From the NCBI GenBank assembly GCA_002162755.1, contig MAAS01000022.1:52240-116239 (forward strand): a DNA stretch of 64,000 nucleotides, read 5' to 3'. Positions 29,473 to 37,709 of this stretch are shown piece after piece. The first letter of the stretch is position 1. The number at the start of each line of letters is the position of its first letter. This stretch comes from Gammaproteobacteria bacterium 50_400_T64 (GTDB taxonomy: Bacteria > Pseudomonadota > Gammaproteobacteria > Pseudomonadales > Porticoccaceae). Under the pieces are notes generated by a model. It saw only the letters and a program-made list of their open reading frames with translations, had not been told where the DNA came from and ran no database searches. Both the position numbers and the translations under genes were made by a program.

Positions 29473-31557
29473 TTGTTCTTGAATATTGGATTTATAAGCT
29501 ATTTTGTTGCCTTTGCAGCTTATTTTGCCCTGTTGATTTTACTGATCTTTTCCTGGCGCGGCCGCCAGTTCGGCACTCTGGTTATTCTCGCCACTACCTG
29601 CACCGCTACCTGGGCAGCCGTCTCCGCAATATCAACACTCCCTACAACCCCGGTTTCCCCACTGATAATCCAGGCTGTTGAACTCACAAAGAACAGCGCT
29701 TGGTGCCTATTCTTATTTAACACCGTAAACCACCACGGGGAGGATAGCGCCGCACTCGATGCGACGAAGCTGAAGGCATCGAATTGGAAGGGTCTCTTTC
29801 TCGGCGGATTCGCCTTGGCGATTATTCTGCTATTTATTGTGCCACTGCTCGCCCACCACATGCTCTTGCCCCTCTCCATCTCCCAGGACAGCTCGCTGCT
29901 GGTCTGGATAACCATTGCCATCGCAGGTATGTTATTGGTCGAGCAGATTTTTCGTTATAGCGAGCAAGTTGATCGCTGGGCTATCAAATACCTGTGTCTG
30001 GGTATAGCCGGCATGTTTGCCTATGATTTCTTCCTCTATTCAGAGGCTCTACTCTTTAAGCAGGTCAACCCAAACTTATGGACGGCACGCGGCTTTGTAA
30101 ACAGCCTCACAGCGCCATTGATTGCAATTTCCATCGCCCGCAACCCAAAATGGGAACTAGGCATTCATGTTTCGCGTGATGTGGTTTTTCATTCGATCAC
30201 AGTGGTCGGCGCAGGTGTTTATTTACTCGCGATGGCCGCTGCCGGCTATTTTATTCGCTATTATGGAGGCACTTGGGGCGGCACCGTTCAAATCACTTTT
30301 TTTGTTGGCAGTGGCGTACTGTTAGTCATTCTACTGTTCTCCGGTAATATTCGCGCCCAAACACGGGTACTGTTGAGTAAGCATTTTTTTAGTTACCGCT
30401 ACGACTATCGGGAGGAGTGGTTAAAATTTACTCGTACCCTCGCAACCAACGAAAACACCGTTCCTGAGCGCATTATTCGCGCCATCGCCAGCTTGGTCGG
30501 TAGTGAAGGTGGCATTCTTTGGGCTAAACAAGAAAACAACACCTATACAGCGCTCGCCAACTGGAATATGCCAGAGCCCGATGTCACCAATGGCAGCAGC
30601 CTCAAGTCTCTGACTCACTTTATTAACACCAACTCATGGATCATCGACATTGAAGAATTTCACGAGAACCCTACTCTCTACTCTGGTCTAAAACTGCCGC
30701 CCTGGCTTACCGCCATAGAGGGCGCATGGCTGATTATTCCCCTCGACTTTAATACTGAGCTCTACGGTTTTGCCCTTATTCGACGATCAGAGACACACAC
30801 GTCCCTCAACTGGGAAGATAGGGATTTGTTAAAAACAGCAGGGCTACAGGCAGCCAGTCATCTCGCTCAATTCCAAACAGATCAGGCCCTATTGCAAACT
30901 CGTCAGTTCGATGCTTTTAACCGACTATCTGCTTATATTGTCCATGATTTGAAAAATATCCTAGCGCAGCAATCACTTATTGTTGCCAATGCCGAAAAAC
31001 ACAAACACAAGCCCGCTTTCGTCGACGATGTAATCTTGACTATCGAAAACTCTGTTGCTCGCATGACAGGCTTGATGGAACAAATGCGGAGTGGGCTTAG
31101 AGGCAGTGAAATCACGGAAATTGACCTCGCACAGCTATTGAACAAGGTGATCAATAGCCACTCCTCACAACTGCCCGTGCCTGAACTCAAAGTTTGCGCA
31201 CAGGTTCCCCGTGTTTTTGCCGACTTCGAACAACTTTCCACCGTGTTTTCCCATATCATACAGAATGCCAAGGAAGCCTCTAAAAACACCGAACAAGTCA
31301 TCCTTCGTCTTTTTGAACACACGGGGCAAACCGTCATTGAAGTGGAGGACAACGGTTGCGGCATGGACAAAGAATTCATCCAAAACCGCTTGTTCAAACC
31401 CTTTGATACAACCAAGGGTTTAACCGGCATGGGCATCGGCGCATTTGAGAGCCGGGAATACATCAGAACACTTGGCGGCGATATTAACGTGGAGAGCACC
31501 CCCGGGAAGGGCTCATTGTTCCGTATCACCCTACCTGCCCCGGCATCTACCCACTAA
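29473..31557 (+). CDS. prsK: XrtA/PEP-CTERM system histidine kinase PrsK
   Basis: 694 aa. About eight transmembrane segments occupy residues 1-290, followed by a GAF-like domain (about 320-465) and a histidine kinase. The H-box is 'YIVHDLKNILAQQ', and the ATP-binding region has 'SHIIQNAKEAS', 'VEDNGCGMDKE' and 'GMGIGAFESREYI'. It would sense an envelope signal and phosphorylate PrsR, encoded 18 bp downstream. The start is TTG with AAAGGA before it. The domain order is that of the PrsK family. Confidence 0.9.
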   Translation: MFLNIGFISYFVAFAAYFALLILLIFSWRGRQFGTLVILATTCTATWAAVSAISTLPTTPVSPLIIQAVELTKNSAWCLFLFNTVNHHGEDSAALDATKLKASNWKGLFLGGFALAIILLFIVPLLAHHMLLPLSISQDSSLLVWITIAIAGMLLVEQIFRYSEQVDRWAIKYLCLGIAGMFAYDFFLYSEALLFKQVNPNLWTARGFVNSLTAPLIAISIARNPKWELGIHVSRDVVFHSITVVGAGVYLLAMAAAGYFIRYYGGTWGGTVQITFFVGSGVLLVILLFSGNIRAQTRVLLSKHFFSYRYDYREEWLKFTRTLATNENTVPERIIRAIASLVGSEGGILWAKQENNTYTALANWNMPEPDVTNGSSLKSLTHFINTNSWIIDIEEFHENPTLYSGLKLPPWLTAIEGAWLIIPLDFNTELYGFALIRRSETHTSLNWEDRDLLKTAGLQAASHLAQFQTDQALLQTRQFDAFNRLSAYIVHDLKNILAQQSLIVANAEKHKHKPAFVDDVILTIENSVARMTGLMEQMRSGLRGSEITEIDLAQLLNKVINSHSSQLPVPELKVCAQVPRVFADFEQLSTVFSHIIQNAKEASKNTEQVILRLFEHTGQTVIEVEDNGCGMDKEFIQNRLFKPFDTTKGLTGMGIGAFESREYIRTLGGDINVESTPGKGSLFRITLPAPASTH

Positions 31558-31575
31558 ATACAGGAAGAATTAACG

Positions 31576-32934
31576 TTGAGCGGAACCAACAAACACTTAT
31601 TAATAGTGGAAGACGACCCCGGCTTACAAAGCCAGATGCGCTGGTGCTTTGATGATTATGAAGTCACCATTAGCGGCGACAGGATCGATGCCATTGACCA
31701 ATTTCGGCGCTTTCAGCCCGGTGTTGTACTACTCGATTTCGGACTTCCACCAGATCCTGGTGGTGTCAGCGAGGGCCTGGCAACTCTTGAACAAATACTC
31801 TCGATGGCACCAACCACGAAAATCATTATCGTTACTGGTGACAATGATCGCTCCAATGCCGTGAAAGCCATTGGCCTCGGTGCTTACGACTTTTACCAAA
31901 AGCCTGTCGACCCTGAAATATTACTGCTTGTCGTCGACCGCGCCTATCGCGTAAATACCCTGGAGCAGGAAAATCAGAAATTATTGTGCGCCCAACAAGC
32001 CATGCCTCTTGAAGGCGTCATTGGTGCTAGTCCACAGCTGCTCAAAGTCTGCCAAACGGTTGAAAAAATTGCACCCTCCGATATCACTACACTGTTACTC
32101 GGTGCCAGTGGTACAGGAAAAGAACTGTTTGCCCAGGCGCTGCACGCGCTAAGCCCTCGCTCAAAGGAAAAAATGGTTGCCATCAATTGCGCAGCCATTC
32201 CCGACAATTTATTGGAAAGTGAACTATTCGGTTACGAAAAGGGTGCCTTTACCGGCGCAGCTAAGCAGACCCCAGGGAAAATCGAACTCGCTAATGGAGG
32301 CACTCTTTTTCTTGATGAGATAGGAGACCTACCCTTTGAATTACAGGCAAAACTTCTGCGCTTTTTACAGGAACGCGTGATAGAGCGTGTCGGCGGCAGA
32401 AAGGAAATACCCGTCGACGTACGCATCGTCTGCGCCACACACCAAAACCTGTCACAACATATCAGCGAGGGGCGATTTCGAGAAGATCTTTACTATCGTA
32501 TTAGTGAAATCACTATCGACATACCACCCCTAAAGGATCGCGACGGCGACTCACTCATCCTTGCCAAAGCTTTTCTCGATAGGTTCAATCGTGAATACAG
32601 TAAAGCCATACGCGGATTCGATAAAGAAGCCCTCAGCGCAATTGAAAGTTACAGCTGGCCAGGCAATGTTCGTGAAATTGAAAGTAAATTGAAACGCGCA
32701 GTAATCATGAGCGAAGGAAAGAAGATCACCCTAGAAGACCTACAACTAACCCCGCCGTCCAAGGAAGTCCCACCTCTAAACCTAAAACAAGTCAGGGAAG
32801 ACGCCGAGCGGAAGGCAATTCAGCGAGCTCTAAACCATACTGACAATAATGTTTCTGAGACGGCAAAAGCACTCGGAATTACTCGCCCCACACTTTATAA
32901 TTTATTTGAAAAATACGGGCTTAGTGCCAAGTAA
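31576..32934 (+). CDS. prsR: PEP-CTERM-box response regulator PrsR, sigma-54 activator
   Basis: 452 aa NtrC-family activator. An N-terminal receiver domain with the phospho-acceptor Asp in 'VVLLDFGLPP' is followed by an AAA domain with Walker A 'GASGTGKE', the sigma-54 contact loop 'GAFTGA' and 'FLDEIGDLPFELQAKLL', and a C-terminal Fis-type HTH 'VSETAKALGITRPTLYNLF'. It should bind the 17-bp box found in front of two operons here and drive RpoN-dependent transcription. Start is TTG. The stop is only 33 bp from the IS element. Confidence 0.93.
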   Translation: MSGTNKHLLIVEDDPGLQSQMRWCFDDYEVTISGDRIDAIDQFRRFQPGVVLLDFGLPPDPGGVSEGLATLEQILSMAPTTKIIIVTGDNDRSNAVKAIGLGAYDFYQKPVDPEILLLVVDRAYRVNTLEQENQKLLCAQQAMPLEGVIGASPQLLKVCQTVEKIAPSDITTLLLGASGTGKELFAQALHALSPRSKEKMVAINCAAIPDNLLESELFGYEKGAFTGAAKQTPGKIELANGGTLFLDEIGDLPFELQAKLLRFLQERVIERVGGRKEIPVDVRIVCATHQNLSQHISEGRFREDLYYRISEITIDIPPLKDRDGDSLILAKAFLDRFNREYSKAIRGFDKEALSAIESYSWPGNVREIESKLKRAVIMSEGKKITLEDLQLTPPSKEVPPLNLKQVREDAERKAIQRALNHTDNNVSETAKALGITRPTLYNLFEKYGLSAK

Positions 32935-32967
32935 ACTCCGGAGTCAAAGTAAAACGAGCTATAGCTT

Positions 32968-34170
32968 GAGACCTTTGCACGAACCCAAGAAGAATTAGCG
33001 CCAATCATTTGAGATAATAGATTACCCAATAAAAGAACAATAAGCGAAAACAAATGGCCTGGAAAAATCTTACACAGTGTAGCCTGGCAGAAGCCATGCT
33101 AATCGATCATAACGCCCTTAAAGAGCTTGATGCCGTTCATGAACTAATTGACTGGTCGCGCCTGGAGCAGCAGCTTTCAGGTATTCACTCAAAAAAACGA
33201 GGAGAGAAAGCATGGCCGCCCTTGATGATGTTCAAGGCACTCCTCCTACAAAGTTGGTACAAGCTCAGTGATCCTGCGCTAGAGAAGCAATTAGCCAGAG
33301 ACCTGTTGTTTCGACGTTTCGCTGGGCTGGATATTTCAGAATCTGTTCCGGATCACACAACATTTTGGCGTTTTAGACAGACGCTAGAAAAGTTGAGTTT
33401 AATGGAGGGATTGCTCAACGAGATCAATCACCAGCTTAGCGATCAAGGCCTATACATCAAGTCTGGTGAAGTAAGCATCGTTGATGCCAGCGTAATCGAA
33501 GCAAAGAATTGCCGACCCAATAAAAACAAGGCAGGTGACTCAACCCAAGATCAGGAGGCGAACTGGAATGTGAAAGCAGGCTCCGATGGAAAGCGTAAAA
33601 GCACCTACGGATATAAAGCCCATATTAATGTTGACGAAGATGGCTTCATCAAATTGACCGATTACACAGCCGGAAATGTCCATGACTCCAATTGCTTTAC
33701 CGACTTACTCAATGGTGATGAAACATCTGTCTACGCAGATAGTGCCTATCAAAGTCAGGCTCACGATAAGTGGTTAGCAGAGCGGCATATTGAGAACAGG
33801 ATCATCAAACGTGCGTATCGCAACAAGCCACTCGACAAACAAGCTAAACAGTTCAACCGAACCCACTCTGGCGTACGGTGTACTGTTGAACGCGTCGTTG
33901 GCGTATTGAAACAGCATTACGGAATGGCCAAAGGCCGTTACTTAGGTCTGGATCGAAATCGTACCCGTTTTGAACTTGTGTGTGTGGCGCATAACCTCAA
34001 ACGAGGGTTATCGATTCAGCAGGCAAGTTTTGCCTAAAAAATAGAAACAGAGGGGGAAATAGGAAAATGACAATGAATTTGCGCCCGATAGGGCTTTTTA
34101 GCTCTTATGTTTTAAAAAAAAGAGCTTCAATTAAATGCGGGGAGAAATAGTGTCATCATGCAAAGCTCTC
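32968..34170 (+). mobile_element. IS5-family insertion sequence
   Basis: Left end GAGACCTTTGCAC (32968-32980) and right end ATGCAAAGCTCTC (34158-34170) are imperfect terminal inverted repeats with 2 mismatches. AGCTT flanks both ends (32963-32967 and 34171-34175) and looks like a target-site duplication. It carries one transposase gene. About 130 bp of non-coding sequence lie between the transposase stop and the right end. Confidence 0.85.
33054..34037 (+). CDS. IS5-family transposase
   Basis: 327 aa DDE transposase. The N-terminal 'WPPLMMFKALLLQSWYKLSDPALE' segment is typical for the IS5 group. The catalytic Asp residues are in 'SIVDASVIEAK' and 'YADSAYQSQAH', and the Glu is in 'TVERVVGVLKQHYG'. 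The frame is intact, so the element may be active. Confidence 0.93.
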   Translation: MAWKNLTQCSLAEAMLIDHNALKELDAVHELIDWSRLEQQLSGIHSKKRGEKAWPPLMMFKALLLQSWYKLSDPALEKQLARDLLFRRFAGLDISESVPDHTTFWRFRQTLEKLSLMEGLLNEINHQLSDQGLYIKSGEVSIVDASVIEAKNCRPNKNKAGDSTQDQEANWNVKAGSDGKRKSTYGYKAHINVDEDGFIKLTDYTAGNVHDSNCFTDLLNGDETSVYADSAYQSQAHDKWLAERHIENRIIKRAYRNKPLDKQAKQFNRTHSGVRCTVERVVGVLKQHYGMAKGRYLGLDRNRTRFELVCVAHNLKRGLSIQQASFA

Positions 34171-34173
34171 AGC

Positions 34174-35685
34174 TTAGCGAGAACCTTTTTTGAACAGAAC
34201 AACTTCAACAGTCTGAATTAAAGTATAAGCGTCAAGAAAGAGGCCGTGGTTCTTCACATAATATAAATCATATTGAAGCTTAGACATTGAATCTTCTGCC
34301 GACGCGCCGTAGGGATAACACAGCTGAGCCCAGCCTGTAATCCCAGGGCACACTCGGTGCCGCTCTTTGTAAAGAGGGTTAGCCTGGCATAACTCTTTCA
34401 CGAACTCAGGCCGCTCTGGCCTGGGGCCAACCAGACTCATTTCCCCTACCAAAACATTCCACAACTGCGGTAGCTCGTCGAGTCGGTATTTGCGTATAAA
34501 CGACCCAACACGGGTAATCCTAGGGTCTTCTTTTTGCGCCCAGCGCGCCACGCCATCTGCTTCAGCATCTGTTTTCATACTGCGAAATTTGTGCACATTA
34601 AAGCAGCGACTATTGCGGCCAACACGTTGCTGACTGTAAAACACAGGCCCTTTACCACCGCACTCCAACAATATCGCCAACGCAGTCAACAGCATGAAAG
34701 GTGCGCTAATCACAAGAAGAAACACACTGACCAGAATATCAAAACCGCGCTTAACACTGGAGCGAATAAAATTTCGCTTGAATCCGTCAGCATGTATAAG
34801 CCAGCTTGGCTGCACAAGATCCAGTTGGATCAGAGCACTCTCTCGCTCAAAGAAATCGAGTGTATCGGTAATATCGATGCCACTCATGCGACAGTTCAGT
34901 AAATCGTCCGTCGGCAAACTCTGCCGTCGGTCGTCAAGAGCGACAACTATTTCATCAATATCATTCTCTAGAGCGTAGGTACACAAACTCTTATCAAACT
35001 TAAGGATTCGGTTCTGATCGACCTGAGAGGCTTGATTCACATCTGACTCAACAAAACCCACCAGTTGAAAACCTCGCATATCTGCTTTACGGCGCAGCCT
35101 GTCGATGAACAATGCTTTTTTACCAGCACCCACCACCAAAACTCGCCGCAACAATACACGACCATCGATAAATCTATAAAACAAAGCACGGATCACAGCC
35201 AAGCTTGCAACCGAGGCAACAGCACAGGCTTTTAACAAGCCATCACCAGCCGAAAGTGAAGGGGAAAACTGATAGAGCACTGCCATAGCGACGGTAGCAA
35301 AGAACAAAGCTGCGATCAGACGCATAACCAACCCGGACAGACGCTCTCGTTGACGCGTATCATAAAGCCCCATCGCCACCATAAACATCACAAAAACAGC
35401 GGCCATTAAAATCAGCTTGGCCACAACCCCCAAAGCGGAATACGTTGAACTTTCAGGCGTAACAACTATGAAATAATTATAGGTCGCAAGGCTAATGGAA
35501 AAAATGACTGCAAATTCAAATAACGCTAGGAGTAGAAATTGCACATGGACATAGTGGCCGAATAAGCGAAATTTTCCTGTCACACCTCGAACGTGAGGCA
35601 AACTAAAACCACCAAGGCCTTGTGCACCTGATGGTAGTTCGTCGAAATTTGTTTTAGCGACAACCCCTGATTCTATCTTTTCCAT
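34174..35685 (-). CDS. PEP-CTERM-associated sugar transferase (polyprenyl-phosphate glycosylphosphotransferase)
   Basis: 503 aa initiating enzyme that transfers a sugar-1-phosphate to undecaprenyl phosphate at the inner membrane. The N-terminus 'FRLFGHYVHVQFLLLALFEF' is like the TIGR03013 (exosortase-associated) group, followed by several membrane helices and a CoA-binding-like domain around 'LVVGAGKKA'. The catalytic C-terminal part has 'KRGFDILVSVFLLVISAPFM' and 'LVGPRPERPEF'. Its stop codon lies three bases from the right end of the IS element. Length and domain order are normal. Confidence 0.88.
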   Translation of the reverse strand: MEKIESGVVAKTNFDELPSGAQGLGGFSLPHVRGVTGKFRLFGHYVHVQFLLLALFEFAVIFSISLATYNYFIVVTPESSTYSALGVVAKLILMAAVFVMFMVAMGLYDTRQRERLSGLVMRLIAALFFATVAMAVLYQFSPSLSAGDGLLKACAVASVASLAVIRALFYRFIDGRVLLRRVLVVGAGKKALFIDRLRRKADMRGFQLVGFVESDVNQASQVDQNRILKFDKSLCTYALENDIDEIVVALDDRRQSLPTDDLLNCRMSGIDITDTLDFFERESALIQLDLVQPSWLIHADGFKRNFIRSSVKRGFDILVSVFLLVISAPFMLLTALAILLECGGKGPVFYSQQRVGRNSRCFNVHKFRSMKTDAEADGVARWAQKEDPRITRVGSFIRKYRLDELPQLWNVLVGEMSLVGPRPERPEFVKELCQANPLYKERHRVCPGITGWAQLCYPYGASAEDSMSKLQYDLYYVKNHGLFLDAYTLIQTVEVVLFKKGSR

Positions 35686-35769
35686 TCGCTATATCCTTTC
35701 TTCTGCCAGCTTATGCATCCGCCCGATAGCGCATCGAGGGGTATTTTTGTTTATCTGCTTACAAGGAGC

Positions 35770-35799
35770 ACAATCCTCCTTCCTAAGTGGGAGGATTGT
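35770..35799. promoter_or_regulatory. hairpin in the leader of the sugar transferase gene
   Basis: ACAATCCTCC (35770-35779) and GGAGGATTGT (35790-35799) are perfect 10-base inverted repeats around a 10-base loop, about 85 bp upstream of the start codon at 35685. It could be a protein-binding operator or an RNA stem. Confidence 0.5.
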
Positions 35800-35833
35800 C
35801 GTACAACTCTTTTTGAAACACGAACAAGCCGGC

Positions 35834-35866
35834 GATTAGCGGTCGCAATCCCTGATTAGTGGTCGC
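35834..35866. repeat. direct repeat pair upstream of the sugar transferase gene
   Basis: GATTAGCGGTCGC (35834-35846) and GATTAGTGGTCGC (35854-35866) differ at one base and are spaced 20 bp start to start, about two helical turns. GTACAACT also occurs twice nearby (35801 and 35878). The remaining gap up to 36130 contains no gene. Confidence 0.5.
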
Positions 35867-36130
35867 CACCAACTAATGTACAACTTTAAGTAAAGAGCTA
35901 TCGAAAAGCATTGATGTAATCCTTTTACAAACGCTGCCATCCCTAGCTTTCAACCAGACGCCTTGATTAAGGGCCAAATCAGATGTTTCTCAACACTCAG
36001 GACGAGCGCGAGATTATAGACCAGTATAATTTACGATTCAGCAATTATGAGCTAGGTACATTAGACATTGCTATGACCCCGAATCTTGTTGCTCACCGAA
36101 GAAAACCTATATTACCCACCTGACAGAGAA

Positions 36131-37369
36131 CTACTGCGCTCCGTTAGCACTCACGAAATCATCACTAGATGGCGCACGAAAAAAGCGCACTGTGTCATCA
36201 CCATAATCTAATCCGCCACTGGCTCTGCGTACCTCAAGTATCCTCCGCACCTCTGATTCTCTAACCTGGGCTCTCTTGGCTATTTGCTCGGCACCTATCT
36301 TTAGCGTTCTCGTCGCAGGGTATTCTTCTTGTGCTTTTGCAGAACGCCACAATTGCTCCAGCGCATAACTCACTCGACTGGTCTGAGGTGCAAACTGTTG
36401 TACCAATGCCACATGATCCGCTTGTCTCAGGCGCTGGGAAAAATGACACAGCAACTGATCCATTTTATCACTATCTTGATGAACGATATCAAGCATTTGC
36501 TTGCGCTTAATAGCAATTATCTGAGTATTCATCGTGGCTGTTGCCGTTGCTGTTCGGCGCTCATCATCGAACATCGCTAGCTCGCCAAACAACGTACCCT
36601 TGCAAAGCTGGGCAATGACAAGATCCTTCTGACCAGGCCCTTGCCGCGAAATACTCACCCCCCCTTTTTCAATTGAATATGCGTACTCAGCCTCATCATT
36701 TTCATGAAAAATTACCTCACCAGGGGAAAGAAGCAAAGTCTCAAACTCTACACAAGAATTATCCAGCCAAAAGTTCTTTGTCAAAGGGTCTTCAGCACCG
36801 AATGCCCAAGCAAAGACCTTTTCAAAGCGCCCCACAACGGGCACCAATCTATCACCTACTGACTCAATCCAACAATCTTTTGCAATTGCCTCAACCCCAA
36901 GACGCCCATAGAGTGAAAAGGTTTCAGCGCTAGCAGCACCGAACACATGCGTCGCACCCCAACCACGCATAACTGCTGTTACTTTCTTAAACAAGGCAAA
37001 GATAACATTACGCTGATGCCGCCACTGCTTACGTATCGCCAGCATACTGCAACTCACTATGAGGGCGCAGCCCTCCTCGTCTAACTTGGCGATTTTTGCT
37101 CGCTCACCAGAAAAATCAAAATACTTCTCCGGTGCCAAACCAACACTCGAATCCCTATTAACCCTAAATGAGGCTATCGCCGTATCACCGTCATAGGCAA
37201 CAACATTCGCGACCTCGGGCAATACATCAAAGTGATCCACGATACGCCCATCATTGGTCGCGCGCTTTTCAGAAAACTTATTTCTCTCACTCACATAAAC
37301 GTCGTAGCGAAGTCTGAAAACATCATCCAGCTCTTCCGCTGTACGAGCGACTTTTAATTTTATAGGCAC
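36131..37369 (-). CDS. N-acyltransferase (FeeM/LuxI-like) fused to cNMP-binding and Crp-type HTH domains
   Basis: 412 aa, three parts. Residues 1 to about 200 are a GNAT/autoinducer-synthase-like domain: 'EELDDVFRLRYDVYVSERN', 'AYDGDTAIASFRVNRDS' and 'GWGATHVFGAAS'. About 215-325 is a cyclic nucleotide-binding domain with 'LSPGEVIFHENDEAEYAYSI' and the cassette 'FGELAMFDDERRTATATA'. About 350-400 is a Crp-like HTH ('AEQIAKRAQVRESEVRRIL'). The first part looks like N-acyl amino acid synthases linked to exosortase loci. The protein may couple acyl-product synthesis to a second messenger and DNA binding. Start ATG at 37369. Confidence 0.72.
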   Translation of the reverse strand: MPIKLKVARTAEELDDVFRLRYDVYVSERNKFSEKRATNDGRIVDHFDVLPEVANVVAYDGDTAIASFRVNRDSSVGLAPEKYFDFSGERAKIAKLDEEGCALIVSCSMLAIRKQWRHQRNVIFALFKKVTAVMRGWGATHVFGAASAETFSLYGRLGVEAIAKDCWIESVGDRLVPVVGRFEKVFAWAFGAEDPLTKNFWLDNSCVEFETLLLSPGEVIFHENDEAEYAYSIEKGGVSISRQGPGQKDLVIAQLCKGTLFGELAMFDDERRTATATATMNTQIIAIKRKQMLDIVHQDSDKMDQLLCHFSQRLRQADHVALVQQFAPQTSRVSYALEQLWRSAKAQEEYPATRTLKIGAEQIAKRAQVRESEVRRILEVRRASGGLDYGDDTVRFFRAPSSDDFVSANGAQ

Positions 37370-37460
37370 GATCCACCCTCAAATAAGTAGATTAAGACAA
37401 ATCTATCTTGAATAATGCGACATAAAGGGCAGCACAAATCTCCATTAAAACTCCCTTAGG

Positions 37461-37486
37461 CATCCATCCATGCATCCATGCATCCA
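37461..37486. repeat. short tandem repeat CATCCATG
   Basis: CATCCATCCATGCATCCATGCATCC is a small tandem repeat in the 340-bp gap between the acyltransferase fusion and the TPR lipoprotein. No gene is seen in this gap. Confidence 0.5.
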
Positions 37487-37709
37487 ACAAAAAAACAAAC
37501 TTGGCGAAGTGCGCGGCCAAGAGGGGCAAATTATCCAAACAACACACTCACCCGGTATAACGACCACTCATCCAGCTAAAATGGACAAGTAATTATATAT
37601 ATGGTTCCAAGAACTTCCAAAAAAATATTTTCGGGGAATTAACAACTAACCTGCCAAGTACTCTCCCCTCGAAAAACCTGATACCCACTAACAAAGCGAA
37701 GCCCCTAAG

